Positions 54,041 to 64,000 of a stretch of DNA of 64,000 bases are shown here, in pieces. A program made the position numbers and the translations under genes. The notes under the pieces are model-generated. The model saw nothing but the letters and a program-made list of their open reading frames with translations, searched no databases and was not told the DNA's origin. Numbering within the stretch: position 1 is the stretch's first letter; the number at the start of each line of letters is the position of its first letter. This DNA comes from Gibbula magus (lineage: Eukaryota; Mollusca; Gastropoda; Trochida; Trochidae). The stretch is taken from contig OW388293.1 in the NCBI GenBank assembly GCA_936450465.1, positions 48,226,040 to 48,290,039 on the forward strand, given 5' to 3'.

Positions 54041-56214
54041 TGAGTTAATAAGCACGCAGCTATCAGCTATCAACTATCCTCAAATCTCATAAAAATATAT
54101 ACCCTGGAATTTTCATTTCATGCATCATTCAGGAAAAGCAAATGTTACCTGCCCTTACTCATCATATAGCTTATAACTAAAAGTTTGAAGCATAGTCGAG
54201 TGTAATCAAACGACTTCTTTTATAAAAACAATCCTTCTCCTCATAGTTTATGATTCTGTCTGGTGATGAAAGCAGGGAGAATGTGTTTAGTTTTCCTGAA
54301 TTCACATATGATTTCAAAGATACATCCTCTTATTTCATTCTCTCATTACCATATTATCTTCGCAATCAGGCATTCGTCCTACATACACGTATTTCATAAG
54401 CAGTGGAGACGTGATATCGAGTCAATGTCCCTTTGTCTTTTTATTATTCTGTCTACATAACATAGCAATGCCGCATCAGTTATTAAGTATGGCCATATCT
54501 TCATATAGTCTCATGTAACATCATGGAAAGTTTTATGTTATGAGCCACACTATAATACCGGGATAATTCATACGGTATATTGTATTTTCTTATTTGAATT
54601 TAAAATCTCTTGTAGCTGAGGGCAGCGTAAGTTGTAGTGTAATTTGATTTATTATGGTCTAAGAGGAATTAATTTACTCTTCAGATTGCTTATCCTCAGG
54701 TTGATGTTGAACTGTAAACAGTGATGAACAAAATAACAAAGGGAAATAAAAAGTGTTATTAAATTGACATGAGATATCATCATTCCTTAAACAACGACAG
54801 CACGGATAGTTTAGAGTTTTTACTAGGTTTAAATGAGTTACACAACAAGAACGACCAATAAATACAGATACATTACATGCATACATTTCCCCTAAAGTTC
54901 TTTACAACATTGGCTTTGAGGGCATTCAAGTTTATTTAGGTGCACATGTTTTAATTAACAGAGAAATAATATATAATTTAAAATTTACAATGAAAATGCT
55001 CATTGATGCCATTTTAAAACAAATCGGTTTTTTTTTTCGAATTATTATCATTTAAGGATAATCTGATTTGTGTCTTAATCAAATATGCTTGCCATTTGTA
55101 CATACTTATATTGATAGGTTCTACTTGTTATTGGTATGTACACATATTGATAAGTTATAAGTGTTTATCTTCTTCACCAGATCTACAATCTTTAGAAGGC
55201 GGAGGCCCAAACTCTGTGACCCCAGAAAGAGCACCATCGACTAAGACCTAAAATCATTTTTGCCTTTACTTCTTCAGAGAGCCCTAGAAAACTTGAATAG
55301 CTTTCTTGGCCAAAGTGTTGATTAAATAAATGTAGATTCAGCGACTCTGTACCCCAAATAAGAGTCACATGGACAATATCTAAAATCCAGTATGACTTTT
55401 ATTCTTAAAAACCGAATACATTAGAAAGCTTTTGTAAACTTTGACAGATGCGGATTATAAATGATAGATTCAATTGCCCTCGTGATACATTTTGTTTTCT
55501 GAACGGCTTAGAATGTTGAAATGTTGTGTACAGATGTCTTTGCCAATGTGAACATAAAATTTTATTTGCTACCATTTGCTTTTTGAAAAATGTGCAGCCT
55601 TACACAGTGTATTATTTGAAAGCTGATGAGCTACACGCCAAATTGGCTCTGGCTTAGACATCCAATTAATCGATCGAATCATATGTCAGAAACCTATTTC
55701 GTTTATTTGGCTATATATCTTGTTGTCTAACAACGTCAATGTTATTTCTTTAATTAAAACTATGGCTGCTCTGGTCACGTCAAATCGATTGTCGTGTTTA
55801 ACCTATCAGTTGAGAATGTCCATTCACCTCAATGCTCTGGCTTTATACACCATTCATACACGGGAAATTGCCTATCTTGGCTCATGTCCATATCTTTATC
55901 CTTTTAACAGATCTAACATTCAGATGTTTGTTTTCTAGAGTCATCTCCTTGAACATCTGCATGATTTTTCCGATGAAATGTACATTTTCTGTTTTAACAG
56001 CTTCAAGGATAGATGGTGACAGTAAAAAAGATGAAAACTATTTTCACTTAAATTAAATCGATTAGTAAACATGTTGGATATTTAACATACAGCAGGCAGT
56101 TCTTATGGCTGATACCATGCATTCTTTTGGAGATATATTTTCCTTGAATATTTTGTTCTTGAAACTGAATACATGTATTTAACATTTTAATTCTTCGCAT
56201 CTCGTACATTGCGT
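54041..56214. other. AT-rich spacer, no gene assigned
   Basis: No splice series or coding-like stretch. It holds the diverged repeat at about 55170-55640 listed separately. Plus frames of about 72 codons at 55720-56056 overlap in two frames and look random. Confidence 0.5.
55170..55640. mobile_element. Diverged relative of the 12.0-kb hairpin-repeat element
   Basis: Two to three loose units match the order of the 145-bp repeat: CTTCTTC, AGAGAGC, TTGAATAGCT, CTTGGCCAA, TGTAGATTCAGCGACTCTG, ACCCCAAATAAGAGTCACATG. It ends near GCTGATGAGCTACACG, reminiscent of the AGCTCATCAGGCATG start. The similarity is weak and by eye. Confidence 0.4.
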
Positions 56215-58140
56215 ACATTGCCCTAACACACTGAAGGCCGTGACTGAAGTTATACTTAATAACCATCTCTTAGACCTATAAAGCTTCACATGTATACTTC
56301 ATTCCTTATTTATGTTTTCGTTATCACCAGCAAAAAGTCACAAAACCTTACGTGTTTTTGCAGTGGAAATCGAGTTTCAGTGCTCTGGAAAAGATAGGCA
56401 ATAGTAAAATATTTATCTAGGAGCCTGTTAAACAGTCAAAGATACTTGACATTATCAATGCTAGTTACTAGAGTGTTAACACTATGTAACTGAAACCCTC
56501 TAGAACTGACAAAGGGGGATCACGGTCGTGTACAACTCAAATAAGACAGACAAATAGAGTTTTTTAAACAGAAAATGCAACACTGATATCCTCACTTATT
56601 TTCTATCTATTCAAAGATCATCTTACATCTCTGACTGCTTTTTGTATTGTAAGACAGATTTGCGCATCGCACAGGTGAGGGAACTCTAGTCTTCTGAAAG
56701 GTAAAGGAAGCAGACGAAATGCTCTGTTTAAAACGGCGTCGTTGAATACAACACCTTTGATTGCAAACCAATGACTCTCGTTCTGGCATAAACGCTTGGA
56801 CACGAACATTTGTTATGAGAAATAAGAAGTTATAAGAAATGAAGTGATTTGAAATGAGAGATTTAGGATGAATTTGATTGTCTTATTTTATGTTGAGTCC
56901 TTGCAGACAGCCTTAATTAAATCTCTGGGGAAGTCTCCCGTGAATAGGTTTTTAGTTTTCAGTAGTTTCAAACTGTGATTAAATGTGTGTATTTATCGAA
57001 CACAAGAAAGTCAAACGATGTCTGACTGATAATTTAGATTCCTACAAATAACCAGTCCAGGAAGATCAAGGAAGACCCAGGAAGGTTTATCGTGAGGAGA
57101 CGGAAGTGCTAGACAAGGAGCAGTTGAGAAAATCAATATGAGGCATTAAGTAAAACATGAAACGTTTAGATGGCAGACAAACGTTTTTGCTATAAACATT
57201 ATTCTTGTGTGTGGGTCAATCTGTATTTAAAAAAATAAATAAGTATATAAATTATTCCAGAGGCAACAAACTACACGTTTCTTTATTGCATTTCTGTATC
57301 ATCTTTAAATGAAGATAACTCCTTTTTGGTCTTATCCAATATTAAAAGTTTTGTTAATGAATGATATAAGATCATTGTGTACAAATGCTGAATAATATTC
57401 TTCTTCTTCTTTGCCTTCCACATGATAGTGACTAAAATATAACTGATTTGAATCTGTTTATGTATTAATCTTCATGCTGTGCCTTAATTTTAAAGAGTAA
57501 TATTGAATGTCTTTGATTATCTTTGCTTATCTTTGATTATCTGTCATCATTCATGAATGAAAGCGCAGACATGGAGCAGACATACATGCCTCTTATCCAC
57601 ACATCAACAACATGTAAATGGTCATGAAATAATACCATTATCCCCGTTAAGTGTAGAGGAAGCTTAAGTATAGGATTAGTCATAATTTCGTAACATTTTG
57701 GAAACATAATTTTACATTACCATTCTTTCAAAATACAAAAATGGCTTAATCATTGATTACAACTCACCTATACAATTTTGAATGGACATCTAGCAAAATT
57801 ACAGTACCTGTAGAATGAAAAATATATCAAATAATTCAGATATATATTGATTCTAAGATTTGTCTCGCTCTTTTACAGTTCATGTTTTACAGACCTACAG
57901 ACCTGAGAATGACAACTTCAAATACGTAAGAGGTCGATCAGCATGCTCAAATATTTATATTTCACAGAGATCGTCTATAGAATAATTACTTTTTGGTTGT
58001 CAATTCCGAAAGTAATCAGCAAGAATGTTGATGTAGATCGCCACAGACTCTTAATCTGTCAGATGGATAAATTATTCATATTTTTCTGAGTTGTAATTAG
58101 TCTTGTTTAGTTCAACACGTAAGATACGGTTATTTATAAT
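56215..58140. repeat. Segmental duplication block X (copy 2)
   Basis: Collinear with 22790-27430. It lacks the roughly 1.9-kb insertion of copy 1. After 58140 the match is broken by about 0.9 kb of other DNA and resumes briefly near 59020-59060 (ATGTTTTGAA...AACATATTT). Confidence 0.8.
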
Positions 58141-59100
58141 ATACCCATGTAAACATAAAATAGTAATACAGGCATGCAATACCGTTTCCACGGGCGATTT
58201 CCTTATTGCACGATGAATTCTGTATTGCACAGTTGACGGTTCTATTTTCTCTAAACTTCGACTCTTCTCGGAACACCCAACAATGTTTTTCCAAATCAAT
58301 CTTCATAATTTATGTTTCATTACACTGGTAAATAACCTTTCACAGAATTAGATTATTAGCCTTGATTAAGACATAATATTAATTTTACAACTCATGTAGG
58401 AAAATAGACACTTATCTAACCAATTATACGGTAAAAAGCGTCATGCTAAGAGAATTGGAAAGCATATCCGAAGGATTCCCTAGCAAGGCTTCGTCATTGT
58501 GACGTCACAACCGTATATGGCCGGGACGTCATTTCCATGGTTATGTCATTCGACAGAAACACGACCAACGGAATCCTGAATGTTGTTTCTAACGTTCATT
58601 TCTTTGGAATTAAATTATATAAAGCATATTTGATGTTTCCATTGTGTTAACGCACTTGTCAAACATTCACTTAACACTTTTCTGGGCTGCCCAATGAGAT
58701 AATTACGCTATTATTCAGAAATGAAATCATCAATCGTGCCAGCCGAGCCACCATCGGTGTATTAATGCGCGGTACCTCATCCCAGGAAATTTGAGCAAGT
58801 ATTTTAAAATAAAAAAGATTTGCCTAAGATGAGGTATATAATATATAATAAATATAGAACATCATACCCGAAGCTGTCACGGAACAGGAACAACAATTCG
58901 TCCTCGGACTCGTTGTTCCTCCGCTTCCATGACATATTTTCGTTCAATACAGACGAAATGCATGATGTTCTGAAATATGATGAATGCAGAAGTATGGTGT
59001 TCTGTATATATACTTACATTATGTATATGTTTTGAATTAAACATATTTTGTTCTTATTCGAACTGAAAGTGAATATAACTGAGTAGTTACTTTTTGTTTT
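58141..59100. other. Unshared DNA between block X copy 2 and the satellite
   Basis: Mostly absent from copy 1 of block X, so probably an insertion. Contains GC-rich patches with paired GACGTCA words (58499-58530) and an inverted pair, GGAACAACAA and TTGTTCC, near 58890-58920. No gene is called; the 71-codon frame at 58820 is Asn/Tyr-rich and unconvincing. Confidence 0.45.
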
Positions 59101-59101
59101 T

Positions 59102-60911
59102 ATGAAATTCGTGTTACTCCATGACTCGGCCCTGCATACAGGGCTTCTTCTTGTTATTATGAAATTCGTGTTTCTCCATGACTCGGCCCTGCATTACAGG
59201 GCTACTTCTTGTTATTATGAAATTCGTGTTTCTCCATGACTCGGCCCTGCATACAGGGCTACTTCTTGTTATTATGAAATTCGTGTTTCTCCATGACTCG
59301 GCCCTGCATACAGGGTTACTTCTTGTTATTATGAAATTCGTGTTTCTCCATGACTCGGCCCTGCATACAGGGTTACTTTTTGTTATTATGAAATTCGTGT
59401 TCCTCCATGACTCGGCCCTGCATACAGGGCTACTTTTTGTTATTATGAAATTCGTGTTTCTCCATGACTCGGCCCTGCATTACAGGGCTACTTCTTGTTA
59501 TTATGAAATTCGTGTTTCTCCATGACTCGGCCCTGCATACAGGGCTACTTCTTGTTATTATGAAATTCGTGTTTCTCCATGACTCGGCCCTGCATACAGG
59601 GTTACTTCTTGTTATTATGAAATTCGTGTTTCTCCATGACTCGGCCCTGCATACAGGGTTACTTTTTGTTATTATGAAATTCGTGTTCCTCCATGACTCG
59701 GCCCTGCATACAGGGCTACTTTTTGTTATTATGAAATTCGTGTTTCTCCATGACTCGGCCCTGCATTACAGGGCTACTTCTTGTTATTATGAAATTCGTG
59801 TTTCTCCATGACTCGGCCCTGCTTTACAGGGCTACTTCTTGTTATTATGAAATTCATGTTTCGCAATGACTCGGCCCTGCATACAGGGCTACTTCTTGTT
59901 ATTATGAAATTCGTGTTTCTCCATGACTCGGCCCTACATTACAGGGCTACTTCTTGTTATTATGAAATTCGTGTTTCTCAATGACTCGGCCCTGCATACA
60001 GGGCTACTTCTTGTTATTATGAAATTCGTGTTTCTCCATGACTCGGCCCTGCATACAGGGCTACTTCTTGTTATTATGAAATTCGTGTTTCTCCATGACT
60101 CGGCCCTGCATACAGGGTTACTTTTTGTTATTATGAAATTCGTGTTTCTCCATGACTCGGCCCTGCATACAGGGCTACTTCTTGTTATTATGAAATTCGT
60201 GTTTCTCCATGACTCGGCCCTGCATACAGGGTTACTTTTTGTTATTATGAAATTCGTGTTTCTCCATGACTCGGCCCTGCATACAGGGCTACTTCTTGTT
60301 ATTATGAAATTCGTGTTTCTCCATGACTCGGCCCTGCATACAGGGTTAGTTCTTGTTATTATGAAATTCGTGTTTCTCCATGACTCGGCCCTGCATACAG
60401 GGCTACTTCTTGTTATTATGAAATTCGTGTTTCTCCATGACTCGGCCCTGCATACAGGGCTACTTCCTGTTATTATGAAATTCGTGTTTCTCCATGACTC
60501 GGCCCTGCATACAGGGTTACTTTTTGTTATTATGAAATTCGTGTTTCTCCATGACTCGGCCCTGCATACAGGGCTACTTCTTGTTATTATGAAATTCGTG
60601 TTCCTCCATGACTCGGCCCTGCATACAGGGTTACTTTTTGTTATTATGAAATTCGTGTTTCTCCATGACTCGGCCCTGCATACAGGGCTACTTCTTGTTA
60701 TTATGAAATTCGTGTTTCTCCATGACTCGGCCCTGCATACAGGGTTACTTCTTGTTATTATGAAATTCGTGTTTCTCCATGACTCGGCCCTGCATACAGG
60801 GCTACTTCTTGTTATTATGAAATTCGTGTTTCTCCATGACTCGGCCCTGCATACAGGGCTACTTCCTGTTATTATGAAATTCGTGTTTCTCAATGACTCG
60901 GCCCTGTACAA
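59102..60911. repeat. 57-bp satellite with higher-order structure
   Basis: About 31 head-to-tail units of 57 bp, from ATGAAATTCGTGTTTCTCC through a GCCCTG-CATA-CAGGGC hairpin to CTTCTTGTTATT. Two subtypes alternate (GGGCTACTTCTTG and GGGTTACTTTTTG), and a few units have an extra base (CATTACAGG, 58 bp). 59178-59525 and 59464-59811 translate identically, showing a 286-bp higher-order block of five units. Because 57 is a multiple of three, both strands stay open for over 300 codons (repeat MKFVFLHDSALHTGLLLVI on plus). The 58-bp units break the frame, so coding is unlikely. Confidence 0.95.
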
Positions 60912-61020
60912 GAGAATTTTTTTTATTGATAATCAGGGCCATGTAGAGGGCAACTTCTGTTCTTAAGAAAGGAATGTTTCTCTTTTAGTCGGTCTGGTAC
61001 ATGGCACTTTTCTGTTTCAT
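60912..61020. repeat. Degenerate edge units of the 57-bp satellite
   Basis: GCCATGTAGAGGGCAACTTCTGTTCTTAAG and TTTAGTCGGTCTGGTACATGGCACTTTTCTGTT keep the unit order with many changes, as expected at the edge of a homogenising array. Confidence 0.65.
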
Positions 61021-62344
61021 ATTTCACTCAATTGAAATAAATACTCGTCTCAACAAATCCATGTAAATTTTAAATAAAAGAAAAAACTTAAACATGAGAA
61101 TCAAACTGTGCGGCGTTTGTTTAGCAAATAAGTTAATAATCATTAAATTTAATAATCACTGTTGACATAAATGTAGTTGTAAACCAGAATAATTTCTTTC
61201 GCTTTGGTTGAATGTCAACATGTCACTTCAAAGGAATCGTTTGTATTCTTATTGTAATCACACAAGAAGTACTGATAGTTTGATCAGGTCAATACAGGAG
61301 TTGGTTATCTGTAGGTGGAAATGAATATCAGCCAAACAAATGTAATTAAACACGTAGAGAACATATTACAAAAGAGACATCAATGAACTATTTCTTAAAT
61401 TATATATGTTTCTGTGAAGGTTTGTGGGAGAATTTTACATGAGGGAAGGAAGTTGACAATTAAAAAGAAAAGATAAAAAAGCACATTTTGGTAAAATGTG
61501 ATATCCCAATCAAACCATCAGATAATGGTTTCCAGTTTACATCAGGGGGTTCCTTCTAGATTTATGTTGTCATCCCTTTCCAGAATCGACTTTTTGTCAC
61601 TATTTAGGTGAACATTTATTTCTCCTATTACAGTTGTATGTTATATGTTATATTATATGTTGTTCAACTGAAAATACCAAATTCAAATTAGAAAAATGTC
61701 ATCATTTTCACATTGATTTACCGTTAGGGTAAGGGGGGTTTATCGTGCCCTACTCTGACCATCATTTATTTTCATTCTCACCTGATGCGCCAAATTATAT
61801 TAATCACAGGGCTCTTATATTGCAGTTTTGTTTTATCAGTGACGTCAGTGTTTTTGTTCAGTATTACTCATTCCTATAGGACTTGTGTCAGAAGTGTAAA
61901 TACTTTCTTCCCCAAATGATGATTTATCAGAACGATAGTATATGCATTTGTATGTTTCAAGAAATAGTAATACCTTTTAATATTTTTTTTTATTGTGAAA
62001 TGTCATATTGCAATTGCAAAAGCATCTTCCTCTGTAGAAGATAAAGTACATTGTTGATCTATGTTTCAGCTACAAATGAAGTGATGTATGTCTAAGACAC
62101 CGTCGCTATGCAATCTCCCTTCTTCATTAAATTTTAAAAAATCACAAAATGTCAGTTTAAGATATTGCAAGTCAAAGCAATTATGTTACATTATTGAATA
62201 TCACCTTTAAAATGTGATTTTTACAACGTTGACGATTTTCCTTGTGTTGTTTCTTTAGAAGACTTTCATACTATGAACTAGTATGTTTATACATTTAATT
62301 AAATTCTTGGTATATTTCGTAACATGTTCCATTCATTCATTAAA
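61021..62344. other. AT-rich spacer leading into unit copy D
   Basis: No gene seen. From about 62160 it matches the end of unit copies A and B (AAGTCAAAGCAATT, TTTACAACGTTGA, CCTTGTGTTGTTT, TTCCATTCATTCATTAAAGC), so the unit boundary is somewhere before 62160. Confidence 0.6.
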
Positions 62345-64000
62345 GCAAACTTTTTGCTATAACTAAGGAGACAAACAATATAGAAATGATGTTTGGGGTC
62401 AAATTACATGATTTATGCAGTTACCAAGTTACCCTTTGTCAAAATCATGTTCTGGTGATGTTTTCTGTGGCCAACAACTAGTTTTACCCTTTATCTTTAT
62501 AAAATAAGATTGTCAACCGTAAACAAGTCTAGAGTTAGCCAGCAAACACTTCTCCGCACACAAGAATGGTGAAGAATGTAGAAAGAGCTTCCAGCAAGAT
62601 CTATTGTTGATCTAAATGATTATGTGTCATGATTGCATATAATTTCACGATACAAAGTCAATTTCCATCAATGAATGATGAAGAAACCAGAACAGCCACG
62701 AGCGTCGTGTACAAGTCAAATGAATGTCTGATAGGTTAGAGGGCATGGTCTATGTAATAGAAATGACTACACGTGAAGAATTGCAATTATAGGGAATCTA
62801 TAGGGGAATAGATAGGATCTAACTTTAATTTAACTTTGATTAAGGTTTGTCTGAAAAAGATGAATTATTGTGAAACAACAGTTTGTAATGTCACCAATTC
62901 TGTACATTGAAATTAATGAGCTTAATTGTATTTCAAACTGTCCACTGATCTCTTTGAAGTAATTTCAAAGAGAATACAAAGTTAAGATAAAAGGTCTTGA
63001 GTTGATAAATGAGACCTCTAAATGCACGTCAACGATGATGGAGAAACTAGTTATGCAATTATTCTAGTCTAGAATAAAGTAGACAAAGAGGCTTCAAAGG
63101 AACGGTTTTATATTTGACATCATATGAAAGAGAAATAATATGCACTGTTTTGATAAGGTTAGAAGTGGTTTCTGGACACGTTGTTCAGTATCGGACTGAT
63201 TGAAGTAGTCGATGAGAATAGGAAAGATAAATGGGAAAGATAGAGCTGTCTCAGTAATGCAATGGTTCATCAAACAATTGATTGCTTGAACAATATTTTA
63301 TTAATTTAAGACTCTCCGGGAAAATAAACTGTACATACATGTATACAGTGTAACGTTACACATGGAACTGGAGGTAAAAGTCAATCTGCATAACAAACAT
63401 GTTTTTAAAAACAAAACAGACGGCTGTATTTTCCAGATTACATGAAAAATGTACAGTATATTTTATGGTGTCAAGTGTTCTAATTAAACTATTGTACAAG
63501 TCGATGTACATAGTATACCAGCCGCCAGATCGCGTTATTGAGGATCTCTAGAATGAATGCTTGAATAACTGTTTTGTTGACTTGGCGATAGAGGGGTTTT
63601 CTCCTAATTTGTCAATACAGAGAGTTCAGCAAGTGCTCGATGGTGATAAGTTGGAAAATCTTGCAAGATAATGACATTATTCACAGAAACGAAGTCTCTG
63701 TATGGGGGTTATATTGACCTTGCATCATCCTGCAGAAGGGCCGGTGGCATTCTCATTGCCACATCATGTTTGGCCAAAGTTGTTGATGGCCTGTCTTTTA
63801 CAGAACAATCGATGAATGACTTATATTAACCAGAAAATATTATGAACATATTTACAGTGTGTGCATCAATGAATCCTGTTTCTGCTCATGGAATATGCAT
63901 TTGTATTATGGTAATAATAAATAACAATGCCATTTACTTCTTTGGTAAGTATAGACAAGGTTTTCCAGAAATTTGGTTTGGACAGAAGAAAAACAATATT
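62345..64000. repeat. Tandem unit copy D (runs off the window)
   Basis: Collinear with 28285-30420 of copy A and the matching parts of B and C (for example TTTCACGATACAAAGTCAATTTCCATC, CTGATCTCTTTGAAGTAATTTCAAAG, GCAATGGTTCATCAAACAATTG). It lacks the SINE. After about 63300 the match to the other copies is lost for about 0.6 kb and partly resumes near 63930. No gene recognised. Confidence 0.75.

Noticed and set aside
59923..60966. 347-codon plus-strand frame and the 325-codon minus-strand frame
   Set aside because: Both arise from a 57-bp satellite whose period is a multiple of three. Units of 58 bp shift the frame elsewhere in the array, and no gene signals surround it.
1..64000. CRISPR array, bacterial operon or phage region
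   Set aside because: The tandem arrays have no unique spacers, there are no ribosome-binding-site-led gene clusters, and the genome style is clearly eukaryotic.

Overview
The window reads as eukaryotic, AT-rich intergenic DNA from an invertebrate animal, most likely a mollusc. The basis is the mix of spliced-gene signals (GT-AG introns, polyadenylation signals), a tRNA-derived SINE with a 'GCGCATTATAAAT'-style tail, short inverted-repeat elements with TTAA or TA target sites, and a DIRS retrotransposon. No bacterial operon, CRISPR array, rRNA gene or confident complete tRNA gene is visible. The species cannot be read from the sequence.

Layout. 1-22.7 kb is mostly AT-rich spacer with a few gene-like islands: a candidate four-exon transcription unit (about 1.7-3.25 kb), a 127-bp ACGT-rich tandem array (3.6-4.46 kb), a decayed coding stretch (4.6-5.19 kb), a candidate short gene (6.2-6.5 kb), a 145-bp hairpin-bearing repeat array (12.0-12.84 kb), a candidate promoter and first exon (15.27 kb), and minisatellites. 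From 22.8 kb to the end the window is built from nested segmental duplication. A block X (22.8-28.2 kb) is followed by three tandem copies (A, B, C) of a unit of about 6 kb. A second X copy (56.2-58.1 kb, then a 57-bp satellite) is followed by a fourth unit copy (D, from 62.35 kb), so the X-plus-unit arrangement recurs about 33-34 kb apart.

The centrepiece is a GC-rich, apparently complete DIRS-type tyrosine-recombinase retrotransposon (30.42-36.63 kb) inserted in unit copy A. It has inverted terminal repeats, an internal complementary region that reproduces the circle junction of both ends, a Cys-rich leader ORF, a gag-like ORF, an RT/RNase H ORF with all expected catalytic residues, and a tyrosine recombinase with R, H-x-x-R, W and Y. 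Copy B (about 43.35 kb) preserves the empty insertion site. The proteins would work together as in other DIRS elements: RT/RNase H copies the RNA, the internal complementary region helps form a circle, and the recombinase inserts that circle without a target-site duplication.

Other insertions are dated by the duplicated units: a TTAA-flanked MITE and a TA-flanked MITE in copy C, a SINE in copy A, and a 0.77-kb inverted-repeat element in copy B. Each is missing from at least one sister copy. Apart from the DIRS genes, no protein could be assigned a family with confidence.
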